A DNA stretch of 42,051 nt from Candidatus Avoscillospira avistercoris (GCA_018716875.1 DVJJ01000087.1:1-42051); one strand, 5' to 3'. Numbered from the stretch's first letter, positions 32,869-40,130 are shown. Notes: generated from the letters alone by a model not told the origin. Numbers and translations are program-made.

Positions 32869-34245
32869 ATGTCCGACATCCACACCATCCCCTATAAAAT
32901 CTACCTGGAAGAGCACGAGATGCCCAAGGCCTGGTATAACGTGCGGGCCGATATGAAGAACAAGCCCGCCCCGCTGCTGCATCCGGGCACCCATCAGCCC
33001 ATGACCGCCGCCGACCTGGAGCCTGTGTTCTGCAAGGAGCTGGTACAACAGGAATTGGACGACGTCACCCCCTATATCGACATTCCCCAGGAGATCCGGG
33101 ATTTCTATAAGATGTACCGTCCGTCTCCCTTGGTCCGGGCCTACTGCCTGGAGGAAAAGCTCCAGACACCGGCCAAAATCTATTATAAATTCGAGGGCAA
33201 CAACACCTCCGGCAGCCACAAGCTGAACTCCGCCATTGCCCAGGCCTATTATGCCAAAAAGCAGGGCCTCAAGGGCGTAACCACCGAGACCGGCGCCGGT
33301 CAGTGGGGCACCGCTTTGAGCATGGCCTGTGCTTACCTGGGTCTGGACTGCCAGGTGTACATGGTCAAGTGCTCCTATGAGCAGAAGCCCTTTCGCCGGG
33401 AGGTCATGCGGACCTACGGCGCACAGGTGACGCCTTCCCCCTCCAACACCACCGAGGTGGGCCGTAAGATTCTGGCCGAGCATCCCGGCACCAGCGGTTC
33501 CCTGGGCTGCGCCATCTCCGAGGCCGTGGAAGCCGCCGCCAACCAGGAGGGTTACCGCTACGTCCTGGGTTCTGTTTTGAACCAAGTGCTGCTCCATCAA
33601 AGTATCATTGGCCTGGAGACCAAGGCAGCTCTGGATAAGTACAACATTACGCCCGATGTCATCATTGGCTGTGCCGGCGGCGGTTCCAACCTTGGCGGCC
33701 TGATCTCCCCCTTTGTCGGTGAAATCCTCCGGGGTGAGAAGCAATACCGTATCATTGCCGTGGAGCCCGCCTCCTGTCCCAGTCTGACCCGCGGCAAGTA
33801 CGCCTATGACTTCTGCGACACCGGCATGGTGACGCCTCTGGCCAAGATGTACACCCTGGGCAGCAACTTCATTCCCTCGGCCAGCCACGCCGGTGGTCTT
33901 CGCTACCATGGCATGAGCTCCACCGTAAGCCAGCTGTACCATGATGGCTTCCTGGAGGCTGTCTCCGTGGAGCAGACCAAAGTCTTTGAAGCCGCCACCT
34001 ATTTCGCCAAGGTGGAAGGCATTCTGCCCGCTCCCGAATCCAGCCACGCCATCCGCGTTGCCATGGACGAGGCCATTCAGTGCCGTGAAACCGGCGAGGA
34101 AAAGACCATTGTCTTTGGTCTCACCGGTACCGGCTACTTTGATATGGTGGCCTATCAGCGGTTCAACGACGGCGAAATGACCGACCGCATCCCCACCGAC
34201 GAAGAGTTGGCTGCCAGTCTGGCTCAGCTGCCCAAGGTGGACTGA
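32869..34245 (+). CDS. TrpB-like tryptophan synthase beta chain (TrpB2 type)
   Basis: 458 residues from ATG 32869 (AGAAAGGAG nine bases upstream); an open frame reaching back into the leader is not real. TrpB2 features: about 50 residues longer than TrpB1, the PSPLVRAYCLEEKL entry, PLP lysine K118 in SGSHKLNSA, ETGAGQWGTALS and the phosphate-binding CAGGGSNLGG. It condenses indole (or possibly O-phosphoserine-derived acrylate) with serine to tryptophan. There is no trpA beside it, which is usual for TrpB2 and suggests indole salvage. Control by a Trp T-box confirms the tryptophan link. Confidence 0.93.
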   Translation: MSDIHTIPYKIYLEEHEMPKAWYNVRADMKNKPAPLLHPGTHQPMTAADLEPVFCKELVQQELDDVTPYIDIPQEIRDFYKMYRPSPLVRAYCLEEKLQTPAKIYYKFEGNNTSGSHKLNSAIAQAYYAKKQGLKGVTTETGAGQWGTALSMACAYLGLDCQVYMVKCSYEQKPFRREVMRTYGAQVTPSPSNTTEVGRKILAEHPGTSGSLGCAISEAVEAAANQEGYRYVLGSVLNQVLLHQSIIGLETKAALDKYNITPDVIIGCAGGGSNLGGLISPFVGEILRGEKQYRIIAVEPASCPSLTRGKYAYDFCDTGMVTPLAKMYTLGSNFIPSASHAGGLRYHGMSSTVSQLYHDGFLEAVSVEQTKVFEAATYFAKVEGILPAPESSHAIRVAMDEAIQCRETGEEKTIVFGLTGTGYFDMVAYQRFNDGEMTDRIPTDEELAASLAQLPKVD

Positions 34246-34255
34246 ATTACAACAA

Positions 34256-34289
34256 AACCGGCTGACAAATTTGTCAGCCGGTTATTTTT
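34256..34289. terminator. Bidirectional terminator between trpB and XRE gene
   Basis: Perfect 11-bp stem AACCGGCTGAC / GTCAGCCGGTT with loop AAATTT, followed by ATTTTT. It overlaps the stop codon of the minus-strand XRE gene (complement of 34282-34284). Confidence 0.88.
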
Positions 34290-34545
34290 CCCTTTTCTTT
34301 GTTTGCTCTGCCAGTTCGTCCATGCTGACATCTAATGCTACGGAAATACGATAAAACGTGTCCAGTGAGAAATTGTATCCCACTTTTTCACTTTCGATTT
34401 GTCTCATAAAATCGTGGGAACGGCCTATCATTTCCGCCAATTCTGCCGCAGTCAGCCCTTTTTCCTGCCGATATCGTTTAATATTACGGCGAATCGTATT
34501 ATAGATGTTGCCATCAAAAACGAGCGGTTGTACTTGTCTTTTCAT
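34282..34545 (-). CDS. XRE-family transcriptional regulator
   Basis: 87 residues from ATG 34545 (minus). AGGTGA eight bases upstream is the ribosome binding site; a GTG four codons earlier has none. The helix-turn-helix is about 18-70: NIKRYRQEKGLTAAELAEMIG, then SHDFMRQIESEK and FSLDTFYRISVALDVSMDEL. A short basic tail KKREK closes it. It is divergent from the RCC1-SLH gene, with two operator-like palindromes between them, so it probably controls that gene and itself. Flanking DNA is noticeably more AT-rich than the surroundings. Confidence 0.85.
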   Translation of the reverse strand: MKRQVQPLVFDGNIYNTIRRNIKRYRQEKGLTAAELAEMIGRSHDFMRQIESEKVGYNFSLDTFYRISVALDVSMDELAEQTKKREK

Positions 34546-34563
34546 GTGAGCTATCACCTAACA
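34546..34563 (-). promoter_or_regulatory. Operator-like site 1, at the XRE start
   Basis: Minus strand TGTTAGGTGATAGCTCAC ends directly at the ATG and contains the AGGTGA ribosome binding site. It matches site 2 at 14 of 18 positions, in opposite orientation. Binding here would block expression of the regulator itself. Confidence 0.5.
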
Positions 34564-34592
34564 AAATAGTAATGGAATATCCAACGGAAGTA

Positions 34593-34610
34593 TGTTAGGT
34601 ATTACCTCAC
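34593..34610 (+). promoter_or_regulatory. Operator-like site 2, upstream of the RCC1-SLH promoter
   Basis: TGTTAGGTATTACCTCAC contains the dyad GTTAGGT-att-ACCTCAC (six of seven positions symmetrical). It ends nine bases before the -35 hexamer of the RCC1-SLH gene. Confidence 0.55.
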
Positions 34611-34619
34611 AAAATATTC

Positions 34620-34648
34620 TTGTACTTGTGAAATTTTTGTGCTAAAAT
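34620..34648 (+). promoter_or_regulatory. Promoter of the RCC1-SLH gene
   Basis: TTGTAC (34620-34625), 17-base spacer and TAAAAT (34643-34648), followed by a leader of about 50 bases and the strong TTAGGAGGGG site. Confidence 0.75.
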
Positions 34649-34704
34649 TGTCGTACAGCAACACAATTTCGCTGCAAGCTATATTTTAATTAGGAGGGGA
34701 CACA

Positions 34705-36339
34705 ATGAAAAAACTACTATCTCTTGCGATGGCCTTGTTGTTATGCCTGGGGCTGGTTCTACCTGCTGCGGCGAGCGACACCGTATCAGTGGAGACGCCC
34801 ACCACCATCAGCGTGGGCGGTATCGTCGCCGTCGTCCGCTCTGACGGCTCTCTGTGGGTCTGGGACCAAGATTTGGACGCTCAGGGGCGTGAGCAGGAGG
34901 GCATTTTTGTCAAATTCATGGACGATGTGGTTTCTGTCAGTACCAGCGTTAACTGCAATGCTGCCATCAAAACCGATGGCTCCCTGTGGCTGTGGGGCAA
35001 CCATGTTGTTCTGGGTGACGGGAGTCGTCCGACTCAGGTCCCCACACCGGTGAAGGTGATGGACAACGCAGCCGCCGTCCACTGCGGCTCCATCATTGCC
35101 GTCATCAAGACCGATGGTTCCCTGTGGGCCTGGGGATATGAGAACAGCTCTGGCATTGTCGGAAATGGCACCACAGACCCCGTCCTGTTTCCTACAAAAA
35201 TTCTGGATGATGTAGTGGCCTTTAGCAGCAATTTTGGCAGCTCTGCTGCTATCAAGAGCGATGGGTCACTTTGGATGTGGGGGCGCAATGACGATAATCA
35301 GCTGCTCAACGGATACCAAGGAAACGCCTCCATTAACTTGGGACCTATGGGCATTCAGCCTCTCCAAACCCTGCCAGTGAAAGTAATGGGCGGTGTGACT
35401 GCTGTCAGCTGCGGCACCCAAGTCGCCGTCATCAAGGAGGACCAATCCTTGTGGATGTGGGGCGAGGCCAAGCTGGGAAACGGTAAACTCTACACCCAAT
35501 CAGATGAACCGTTGAAGGTGATGGACGATGTAGCCGCCATATCCAGCAGTAACGCCAATCTGGTGGTCAAGACCGACGGCACGCTTCTGTCCTGGGGTGA
35601 AAGCAGCTTTGGTGTAGTGGGACCTATGGGTTATACCTACACACCCGTCCAGTTGATGGACAATGTGGTGGACGTCAGCACCAATCTCCAGAGTGCCGCC
35701 CTACAGTCTGACGGCTCTCTCTGGCTATGGGGCTATGAGCTGCCTGGCGAGGCAGGCGTCTGGGGGGCATCCATGGGCGCAAGGCCTGCTACTCCTACAA
35801 AATTTTTCACCGGTGTGGCTGTTCCCACCCGCCCCTCCCCCACTGTAGCGGGCTTCTCAGATGTGCATGAGTCCGACTACTATGCCGATGCAGTCGTGTG
35901 GGCCAAGGAGACCGGCGTCACTGGCGGCACCTCCGCCACCACATTTTCCCCTGGTTCTACCGTCACTCGCGCTCAGGCGGTAACGTTTCTGTGGCGCGCT
36001 GCCGGGTCGCCGCAGCCTGCCGCCGCAACCTCTCCCTTTACGGATGTGACAGATACCGGCGCTTACTATTATGATGCTGTCCTGTGGGCCACAGAGCAGG
36101 GCATCACCGGCGGCGTTGGCAATAACCGATTCAGTGTAGACAGCACGCTGACCTATGACCAGATGTTAGCCATGCTGTGCCGTGCCGCCGGTGATACAGC
36201 CACCGGTGACGACTGGTCTGCGGCGGCTGTTGCCTGGGCGAAAGAGCACGGTCTTACCAACGGTCTAAACTTTGGAGCCAAAAACAGCTGTCCCCGGTCC
36301 GATGTGGTCTACTGCTTGTGGAAACAGCTGGCATACTAA
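34705..36339 (+). CDS. Secreted RCC1-repeat protein with three C-terminal SLH domains
   Basis: 544 residues from ATG 34705. A signal peptide (MKKLLSLAMALLLCLGL, cleaved near AAAS) is followed by about seven RCC1-like blades (about 35-375), each with a motif such as IKTDGSLWLWG or VRSDGSLWVW, predicting a beta-propeller. Three SLH domains follow (about 385-544): FSDVHESDYYADAVVWAKE, FTDVTDTGAYYYDAVLWATE and DWSAAAVAWAKEHGLTNG. They should bind the protein to cell-wall polymer. The propeller is probably a binding or adhesion module; no enzyme motif is seen. Divergent from an XRE regulator. Confidence 0.88.
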   Translation: MKKLLSLAMALLLCLGLVLPAAASDTVSVETPTTISVGGIVAVVRSDGSLWVWDQDLDAQGREQEGIFVKFMDDVVSVSTSVNCNAAIKTDGSLWLWGNHVVLGDGSRPTQVPTPVKVMDNAAAVHCGSIIAVIKTDGSLWAWGYENSSGIVGNGTTDPVLFPTKILDDVVAFSSNFGSSAAIKSDGSLWMWGRNDDNQLLNGYQGNASINLGPMGIQPLQTLPVKVMGGVTAVSCGTQVAVIKEDQSLWMWGEAKLGNGKLYTQSDEPLKVMDDVAAISSSNANLVVKTDGTLLSWGESSFGVVGPMGYTYTPVQLMDNVVDVSTNLQSAALQSDGSLWLWGYELPGEAGVWGASMGARPATPTKFFTGVAVPTRPSPTVAGFSDVHESDYYADAVVWAKETGVTGGTSATTFSPGSTVTRAQAVTFLWRAAGSPQPAAATSPFTDVTDTGAYYYDAVLWATEQGITGGVGNNRFSVDSTLTYDQMLAMLCRAAGDTATGDDWSAAAVAWAKEHGLTNGLNFGAKNSCPRSDVVYCLWKQLAY

Positions 36340-36383
36340 AGACCAGACAGGGAAATAACCGGCTAAGATAAGGTAAAGAACGC

Positions 36384-36423
36384 AAAAAACCGTTGCAGAA
36401 CGTTCATTCTGCAACGGTTTTTT
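36384..36423. terminator. Bidirectional terminator after the RCC1-SLH gene
   Basis: Perfect 17-bp stem AAAAAACCGTTGCAGAA / TTCTGCAACGGTTTTTT with a six-base loop; the converging HPr-like gene stops at 36434. Confidence 0.92.
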
Positions 36424-36433
36424 ATCAAAAGAA

Positions 36434-36682
36434 TTAGCCGTTCTGGCTCTCGTCCAGCTCGCACAGGAAGCGGATCAGACGGGCCTCGTCTTCCTTGCTG
36501 TCAGCGAACAGCTCCAGGGTATCGCCGGACTCCTCGATCAGGCGGCCGATGGCGATATACTGGGACATGGAGGACTTCAGGTTGAACACGTCGCCCTCCT
36601 GGGACTTCAGGTACACATCATGCTCGCACTCATTAACAACCTGGGTGAACTTCTGCACATCTTTGACATTGGTCAGTCTCAT
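36434..36682 (-). CDS. HPr/Crh-like protein without the phospho-histidine loop
   Basis: 82 residues from ATG 36682 (minus) behind AAAAGGAG; a longer frame lacks a site. The centre GDVFNLKSSMSQYIAIG aligns by eye with the NLKSIMG segment of HPr, putting S37 at the place of the regulatory Ser46, and the tail (DEARLIRFLCEL) fits the last HPr helix. The IHARPA segment with His15 is missing. It could be a Crh-like regulatory partner rather than a sugar phosphocarrier. The HPr-fold assignment is by eye and moderate. Confidence 0.65.
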   Translation of the reverse strand: MRLTNVKDVQKFTQVVNECEHDVYLKSQEGDVFNLKSSMSQYIAIGRLIEESGDTLELFADSKEDEARLIRFLCELDESQNG

Positions 36683-36735
36683 AATTTTAAATCTCCTTTT
36701 GGATGTGATAGATAAACACGGATTTTTCCGCCTAC

Positions 36736-36764
36736 AGTATACCACAGCTATCGGGTATCATCAA
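36736..36764 (-). promoter_or_regulatory. Promoter of the HPr-like gene
   Basis: On the minus strand TTGATG (36764-36759), 17-base spacer and extended -10 TG-G-TATACT (36741-36736). Confidence 0.75.
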
Positions 36765-36811
36765 CGGAAATTGTGTCGTTTTACAAAAATTTTCCCTTGT
36801 CAACCGGGAAG

Positions 36812-36843
36812 AAAAAAGGACGAACCGTTTCGCGGTTCGTCCT
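36812..36843 (-). terminator. Terminator of the rpsF-ssb-rpsR operon
   Basis: On the minus strand AGGACGAACCG-cgaaa-CGGTTCGTCCT is followed by TTTTT, eight bases after the rpsR stop. Confidence 0.92.
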
Positions 36844-36850
36844 CAATACC

Positions 36851-37084
36851 TTATTCAGCCACGTAGGGCAGCAGGGCAATGTGCCGTGCGCGCTTGATGG
36901 CAGTGGTCAACTGACGCTGGTGAGCAGCGCAGGTGCCGGTGGTACGGCGGGGCAGAATCTTGCCGCGCTCGGACAGGAAGCGGCGCAGCTTGGCCGTATC
37001 CTTGTAATCGATCTGCGTGACCTTGTCCACACAGAAGCTGCAGACCTTTCTGCGCTTACGGGGACGCATTCTATCGTTAGCCAT
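36851..37084 (-). CDS. rpsR: 30S ribosomal protein S18
   Basis: 77 residues, standard. Signature regions are [38 protein letters not shown] and [23 protein letters not shown]. The two N-terminal cysteines (CSFC) belong to the zinc-containing S18 type. S18 binds 16S rRNA as a dimer with S6. Last gene of rpsF-ssb-rpsR; AGGAGG site upstream. Confidence 0.97.
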   Translation of the reverse strand: MANDRMRPRKRRKVCSFCVDKVTQIDYKDTAKLRRFLSERGKILPRRTTGTCAAHQRQLTTAIKRARHIALLPYVAE

Positions 37085-37123
37085 GAGGAAACCTCCTTAC
37101 TTCAAAGTCTTGTAGAAAAGGAA

Positions 37124-37753
37124 TCAGAAGGGCAGTTCGCTGTCATCGTCCTCCATAATGGCGAAATCGCCAGGCGCCGCCGCTGGGGCCGGCTGTGCAG
37201 CCGGAGCACCGTAATTGGGCTGGCCGCCGTACTGGGGTTCGCCGCCAAAGGACTGCTGACCGCCGAAGCCGGGATCACCGTAGCCGCCGCCGTAATTGGG
37301 CTGGTTGCCATAGCCGGGAGCGCCGCCGTACTGGGGCGCACCGTAGCCCTGCTGGCCGCCTGCAAACGTCTGGCTACCGCCATAGTTCTGCCCGCCGCCG
37401 TAGCTCTGAGCAAATCCGTTGTCATTGTCCCGCTTGGAGTCGCCAAAATAGACGTTGTCGGCAACGACTTCCGCGCTGCGGCGCTTGCCGCCCTCCTTGT
37501 CGGTCCAGTTACGGATTTGCAGCCGTCCGGACACCACCGCCATGCGGCCCTTGGAGAAGTATTTGGAGACAAACTCCGCCGTGCCTCTCCAGGCGACAAT
37601 GTCGATGAAATCCGTCTCCTTCTCGCCGCCGTCACGGCCGCCGAAATCGCGGTCTACCGCCAACGAGAACGAAGCCACCGCCACACCAGAGCCGGTACGG
37701 CGCAATTCGGGGTCACGGGTCAACCGGCCCATGAGAACGATATGATTCAGCAT
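37124..37753 (-). CDS. ssb: Single-stranded DNA-binding protein
   Basis: 209 residues. The OB-fold (1-110) opens MLNHIVLMGRLTRDPELRRT with FIDIVAWRGTAEFVSKYFSKG. The linker (about 112-195) is long and built of Gly, Tyr, Gln and Pro repeats such as QNYGGSQ, QYGGAPGYG and QPNYGG. The acidic tip EDDDSELPF is the docking peptide for SSB partners. It protects single-stranded DNA at forks. Repetitive, prion-like linkers of this kind are known in some SSBs to promote condensates. Sits in the conserved rpsF-ssb-rpsR order. Confidence 0.97.
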   Translation of the reverse strand: MLNHIVLMGRLTRDPELRRTGSGVAVASFSLAVDRDFGGRDGGEKETDFIDIVAWRGTAEFVSKYFSKGRMAVVSGRLQIRNWTDKEGGKRRSAEVVADNVYFGDSKRDNDNGFAQSYGGGQNYGGSQTFAGGQQGYGAPQYGGAPGYGNQPNYGGGYGDPGFGGQQSFGGEPQYGGQPNYGAPAAQPAPAAAPGDFAIMEDDDSELPF

Positions 37754-37779
37754 AGAAAGCCCTCCTTAATGGAAGCCAA

Positions 37780-38076
37780 TTAGGCCTCCAGAGCGGTGAT
37801 CAGGGAACGCATAACGCCTTCGGTGATCTTGAACACGCGGTCCAGCTCGGCGGGGAACTCGGGCTTGGCCTCGCAGGTCATCAGGACGTAGTAACCCTCG
37901 GTCAGGTCGTTGATGGGGTAGGCCAGCTTCCGCTTGCCCCACTCGTCGATGCTGCTCAGCGTGCCATGGTCCTCGACAATGCCCTTGAACTTTTCCACAA
38001 GAGCCTGAATGCCCTCTTCGCCCACAGCGGGGTCGATGATATAGAGAACCTCATACTTGCCAGTAATCTTTGCCAT
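37780..38076 (-). CDS. rpsF: 30S ribosomal protein S6
   Basis: 98 residues with the ferredoxin-like S6 signature: YEVLYIIDPAVGEEG, WGKRKLAYPINDLTEGYYVL and the FKITEGVMRSLI end. It pairs with S18 on the 30S platform. ATG at 38076 behind TAAGGAGG. First gene of the operon, with a perfect promoter and a leader of about 70 bases upstream. Confidence 0.97.
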   Translation of the reverse strand: MAKITGKYEVLYIIDPAVGEEGIQALVEKFKGIVEDHGTLSSIDEWGKRKLAYPINDLTEGYYVLMTCEAKPEFPAELDRVFKITEGVMRSLITALEA

Positions 38077-38145
38077 GTTATTGCACCTCCTTATGGTCTA
38101 ATGGCCGACGCGCCGCGCCGGCAAGGATGCCTGTGTTTCACAAGC
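38077..38145 (-). promoter_or_regulatory. rpsF leader with GC-rich hairpin, possible S6:S18 control site
   Basis: The leader contains a hairpin with GCCGGC and GTCGGC arms shortly ahead of the ribosome binding site. S6:S18-binding leaders that regulate this operon are widespread in bacteria; I could not confirm the consensus bulge. Confidence 0.3.
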
Positions 38146-38151
38146 TGTACT

Positions 38152-38180
38152 ATTATATCCGAAATTTTTTCCTTTGTCAA
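38152..38180 (-). promoter_or_regulatory. Consensus promoter of rpsF-ssb-rpsR
   Basis: On the minus strand perfect TTGACA (38180-38175), 17-base spacer and perfect TATAAT (38157-38152), the strongest promoter in the window, as expected for a ribosomal operon. Confidence 0.92.
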
Positions 38181-38272
38181 GGCATGTCCGTCAATTTCCC
38201 GGCAGTTTTTCCCTTTACGCTTTAGCAGAGAGCTTATCGTCTGTAACACGTCAAAAATCGTCTTATAACTGC

Positions 38273-38301
38273 TTTTCATCGCACCGGAAACCGTCTACAA
38301 T
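38273..38301 (+). promoter_or_regulatory. Promoter of the small XRE gene
   Basis: TTTTCA (38273-38278), 17-base spacer and TACAAT (38296-38301), about 40 bases ahead of the start. Confidence 0.5.
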
Positions 38302-38339
38302 AGAGGTATCCACTATTTGGAGAAAGTGAGGCGGCGGCC

Positions 38340-38588
38340 ATGGCCGGCATCCATTTTGATAACCGGGAGCGGTTTACAGAGCTGGGCTTTGCCATTGCCT
38401 ACTACCGCAAGCGGCGGGGTCTTTCCCAGGACCAGCTGGCCGAACGGGTGGGCATCAGCCGGCAGCACATGGGGGCCGTGGAGGCGCCCAATATGAACCG
38501 GGGCATCTCCCTGGAGCTGCTGTTCAACATCGCCACGGTGCTGAACATTGAGCCCTACATGCTGCTGAAATTCAACCCGGAAAAATAG
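38340..38588 (+). CDS. Small XRE-family helix-turn-helix protein
   Basis: 82 residues from ATG 38340. The HTH spans about 15-72: IAYYRKRRGLSQDQLAERVG, ISRQHMGAVEAPN and GISLELLFNIATVLNIEPY. It consists of little more than the DNA-binding domain, so it probably acts as a dimer. The GVSRQ...E pattern with APN insertion after the recognition helix resembles regulators common in Clostridia. Targets are unknown. The last 17 bases overlap the converging pseudouridine synthase gene. Confidence 0.85.
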   Translation: MAGIHFDNRERFTELGFAIAYYRKRRGLSQDQLAERVGISRQHMGAVEAPNMNRGISLELLFNIATVLNIEPYMLLKFNPEK

Positions 38589-39207
38589 TAGTCACAGGCA
38601 GAAACTCCGCGAAGGGCAAACCGTCGGGCATCCGCTCGACGGTTTTTTCCGTGCCGTCGGGCAGGGGAAAGGTCAAGCATACGGACCAGAGCCCCAGCGG
38701 TCCCTTGCCGCCGCCGTAGGGGCCGTCACCGGCCAGGGGCAAACCCCTGGCCGCAAACTGGGCCCGGATTTGATGGGTCCGGCCCGTCAGCAGCCGGACC
38801 CGCACCAAGGCACGGCCCTCCCGTTCCGCCATCACCCGATATTCCAGCGCCGCCTCCCGGACGCCCCGGCGCTTCCGGTCCACCACATATGTTTTATTGC
38901 GCCGGGGATCATGGTACAGCAAATCCTCCAGCCGTCCCTCCGCCGCCTCCGGCACACCGGTCAGCAGGGCCAGATACTCCTTATGGACCCGGTTTTCCTG
39001 GATGGCTTTTCCATAAAAGGCCGCGCTTTTGGCCGTTCGGGCAAAGAGCATGACCCCGGCGGCGGGCTTGTCCAGACGGTGGACCGGATAGATCTCACCG
39101 CCCAACTGCTGCCGCAGCAGGTCCACCAAGCCCCCCTCCTGGGACGTGATGCCCGCCGGTTTGACGCACACCACCGCGTCGTCGCTTTGCCACAGAATTT
39201 CAATCAT
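38572..39207 (-). CDS. RluA-family pseudouridine synthase, single domain
   Basis: 211 residues from ATG 39207 (minus) behind GGAGGAG. It opens MIEILWQSDDAVVCVKPAG and has the catalytic motif VHRLDKPAAGVMLFAR (Asp46), KEYLAL and GRTHQIRAQFAARGLPLAGD. There is no N-terminal S4 domain, unlike the RluD-type protein at 12297-13199. It isomerises uridine in rRNA or tRNA; the site is not predictable. Its 3' end overlaps the converging XRE gene with no terminator between them. Confidence 0.93.
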   Translation of the reverse strand: MIEILWQSDDAVVCVKPAGITSQEGGLVDLLRQQLGGEIYPVHRLDKPAAGVMLFARTAKSAAFYGKAIQENRVHKEYLALLTGVPEAAEGRLEDLLYHDPRRNKTYVVDRKRRGVREAALEYRVMAEREGRALVRVRLLTGRTHQIRAQFAARGLPLAGDGPYGGGKGPLGLWSVCLTFPLPDGTEKTVERMPDGLPFAEFLPVTTIFPG

Positions 39208-39452
39208 GGCCGCTCCTCCATTGCAGTTTTTCCTCATCATATCGCAGATTCTATCAGTTTTCCACTGTTTCTTCCATTCTACACCTCTATGGGAAATTCC
39301 ATGGACTGCCCATTCTCATTTCTGCACTTCGTCATCCATCCGTTTCAATGCTGTCAATTCCTGGCAGTCGATGGACGCATGTCTATCTAATATGGATACC
39401 ACCGCTGTGGCTGTTGTCACGGACGCCAGCCAATCCACACACCCATATGCTG
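39208..39452. other. Gene-poor gap between pseudouridine synthase and lipoprotein genes
   Basis: No convincing gene. A 34-codon minus-strand frame (39316-39420, GTG start) exists but has no clear ribosome binding site. No strong promoter with both hexamers was found for the pseudouridine synthase. Confidence 0.4.
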
Positions 39453-39487
39453 AAAAAAGAGCCCCTCCGCGGAGGGACTCTTTTTTT
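39453..39487. terminator. Terminator of the lipoprotein gene
   Basis: AAAAAAGAG-C-CCCTCCGC / GGAGGG-A-CTCTTTTTTT: a strong hairpin with A-run and T-run, so functional on either strand. It ends 17 bases from the lipoprotein stop. Confidence 0.85.
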
Positions 39488-39503
39488 ATGGTTGGATATG
39501 GAA

Positions 39504-39902
39504 TCAGCCGGCGTTGGTCGTCTCGGCAGTCTCAGGCTCCTCGGCAGCAACGGCGGAGTCGGTCTCCTCGCCGTTGGCAGCGGTGTCACCATCGGTGGTG
39601 GTGTCGCTGTCGGTAGCCTCGTCGCCGGTAGTGCTGTCGCCATTGGTGGTCGCATCACCGGCGTCGGTGTCCTCGGTGGGCGTGGTGGTCTCGTCACCAG
39701 CCGTGGTCTCGTCGGTTTTCTGGTTCTCCGGAGCCGTCTCCTCGGTGGTGCTGCTGGTATCGGTGTTGGTCTCGCCGGTCTCGCTGGTGGAGGGCGTGGT
39801 GGTTTCGGTGGTGTCCTCCTCCTTCTTATCGGAGCAGCCTGCCAGCAGAGCAACAGACAGAACGGACACGGCGGCCAGCATCAAGAAACGTTTGTTTTTC
39901 AT
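39504..39902 (-). CDS. Acidic Thr/Glu/Asp-rich lipoprotein of unknown function
   Basis: 132 residues from ATG 39902 (minus) behind AAAGGAG. Signal peptide MKNKRFLMLAAVSVLSVALL ends in a lipobox LLAGC with the lipidated C23. The rest is low-complexity: almost only Thr, Glu, Asp, Ser, Gly and Ala, with repeats such as TTETTTPST and DATTNGDSTTGDEAT. It has no folded domain that I can see and would be a highly negative, possibly glycosylated, surface tether. It may be a fragment of a longer ancestral lipoprotein whose domain was lost. Confidence 0.8.
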   Translation of the reverse strand: MKNKRFLMLAAVSVLSVALLAGCSDKKEEDTTETTTPSTSETGETNTDTSSTTEETAPENQKTDETTAGDETTTPTEDTDAGDATTNGDSTTGDEATDSDTTTDGDTAANGEETDSAVAAEEPETAETTNAG

Positions 39903-40101
39903 TGTTATAATCTCCTTTTGAATCGTTGGCCCGGGGTCAGGGGGCCAGAAGTGCGGAAACGCCTTGTTGCGCTTCCTGTCTCCTTGGACGAGATCGCGGT
40001 TCCCAGGTTCCCGGATTCTAAAAAAGTTCATGGTTTCTTCTTGGAACATTCACAATTTCGGGAATAATTTCCGTTTTTTGCGGAAATCTAACGGTACAGC
40101 G

Positions 40102-40130
40102 TTTACAATCGCCGTCAGATGCGATATAAT
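40102..40130 (+). promoter_or_regulatory. Promoter of the zinc-ribbon/coiled-coil gene
   Basis: TTTACA (40102-40107), 17-base spacer and perfect TATAAT (40125-40130). Confidence 0.85.

Noticed and set aside
39316..39420. 34-codon minus-strand frame (GTG start) ending in DDEVQK
   Set aside because: Plausible amino-acid composition, but no clear ribosome binding site, promoter or family; not enough support.
39514..39860. Repetitive ACC/GTC-rich stretch, considered as a CRISPR-like or satellite array
   Set aside because: The repeats are codon repeats for Thr, Asp and Glu within one reading frame, without regular repeat-spacer structure.
39348..40067. Plus-strand Gly/Val-rich frame opposite the lipoprotein gene
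   Set aside because: It is the complement of the Thr/Asp-rich repeats, crosses the terminator at 39453-39487, and lacks a ribosome binding site.
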